DNA of 14,931 bases, taken from NCBI GenBank assembly GCA_011389605.1, contig JAABTZ010000020.1, positions 1 to 14,931 on the forward strand. Reading direction: 5' to 3'. Both the position numbers and the translations under genes were made by a program. The notes under the pieces are model-generated. The model made no database searches and was not told the origin of the DNA. It saw only the letters and a program-made list of their open reading frames with translations. This document shows positions 14,840 through 14,931 of this stretch, in pieces (the first letter of the stretch is position 1; the number at the start of each line of letters is the position of its first letter). Origin of the DNA: Desulfobacteraceae bacterium (GTDB lineage: Bacteria; Desulfobacterota; Desulfobacteria; Desulfobacterales; Desulfosalsimonadaceae).

Positions 14840-14869
14840 CCTTTTTCAAAAAAGGCAGCATTTGCTGCC
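14840..14869. promoter_or_regulatory. Two overlapping palindromes upstream of the last gene
   Basis: CCTTTTT (14840-14846) pairs with AAAAAGG (14849-14855), and GGCAGCA (14854-14860) pairs with TGCTGCC (14863-14869). The palindromes share the GG at 14854-14855, so the two stems exclude each other. They end 6 nt before the sigma-54-like site. They could be binding sites for a regulator or a weak terminator. Confidence 0.4.
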
Positions 14870-14875
14870 ATGCTT

Positions 14876-14891
14876 TGGCACAAATCTTGAA
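14876..14891 (+). promoter_or_regulatory. Sigma-54-like promoter before the last gene
   Basis: TGGCAC (14876-14881), five bases, then TTGAA (14887-14891) resembles the -24/-12 consensus TGGCAC-N5-TTGCA; only the C of the -12 GC is replaced by A. It lies 29 nt before a likely ATG at 14921. Sigma-54 promoters need an enhancer-binding activator, whose site would be upstream; the palindromes at 14840-14869 are rather close for that role. Confidence 0.4.
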
Positions 14892-14920
14892 TGTCATGTC
14901 CTGGAAAGGAGTTTTGCCAT

Positions 14921-14931
14921 ATGCCAGACAG
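14921..14931 (+). CDS. Start of a partial gene, cut by the window end
   Basis: An ATG at 14921 begins Met-Pro-Asp and runs off the window. GGAAAGGA at 14903-14910 is a strong ribosome binding site 10 nt upstream. Only three complete codons are visible, so the product cannot be named. The possible sigma-54 promoter upstream would suit a gene under activator control, for example in nitrogen metabolism or motility, but this is speculation. Confidence 0.4.

Noticed and set aside
1..14931. CRISPR array, tRNA or rRNA genes, or an insertion sequence with a transposase
   Set aside because: No regularly spaced direct repeats, cloverleaf-like sequence, rRNA segments or transposase-like proteins are visible; the repeats seen are short and non-coding.

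Overview
The window is a chromosomal block from a Gram-negative bacterium, most likely a sulfate-reducing member of the Desulfobacterota (Desulfobacterales-like). This rests on the gene order, the short EF-Ts, the intermediate-length PurL with a separate PurQ, and the style of the intergenic repeats; it is inferred from memory of those families, not from a search. All genes I support are on the + strand and are closely packed. None of the minus-strand open frames looks like a real protein.

Layout. Bases 1-397 have no recognised gene. They hold a 32-nt repeat arm (114-145), a plausible sigma-70 promoter with an extended -10 (232-260) and a leader hairpin ahead of rpsB. Then comes the conserved translation/envelope operon: rpsB (398-1282), tsf (1285-1884), pyrH (1890-2618), a 266-nt gap with repeats, frr (2885-3442), uppS (about 3432-4178), cdsA (4237-5046), dxr (5060-6220), a 180-nt gap with a palindromic repeat element, and rseP (6401-7465). 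The purine genes purL (7471-10464) and purQ (10491-11318) follow, only 5 nt after rseP. Two poorly characterised genes close the run: an 866-residue protein with a PilZ-like N terminus and HEAT repeats (11333-13933), and a 237-residue (or longer) protein of unknown function (13979-14692). An AT-rich hairpin overlaps the last stop codon and probably ends the unit. The last 230 nt hold tandem palindromes, a sigma-54-like site and the first codons of another gene.

How the genes work together. RpsB, EF-Ts and RRF serve translation. PyrH makes UDP for nucleotide and cell-wall precursor synthesis. Dxr starts the MEP isoprenoid pathway, whose products UppS elongates to undecaprenyl diphosphate. CdsA makes CDP-diacylglycerol for phospholipids. 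RseP is a site-2 membrane protease. PurL plus PurQ form the FGAM synthase of purine synthesis. The last two genes have no assigned role.

The most interesting non-genic signal is a repeat family built on the head GATGRNNNCGTAAAAAGTC, present in both long operon gaps and upstream of rpsB, with arms matching exactly over 32 and 27 nt. The most interesting genic puzzles are the missing canonical start of the last full gene, a possible leaderless promoter for purQ, and the two uncharacterised terminal genes. I see no CRISPR array, transposase, tRNA or rRNA, and no clear evidence of a wholly new multi-gene system.
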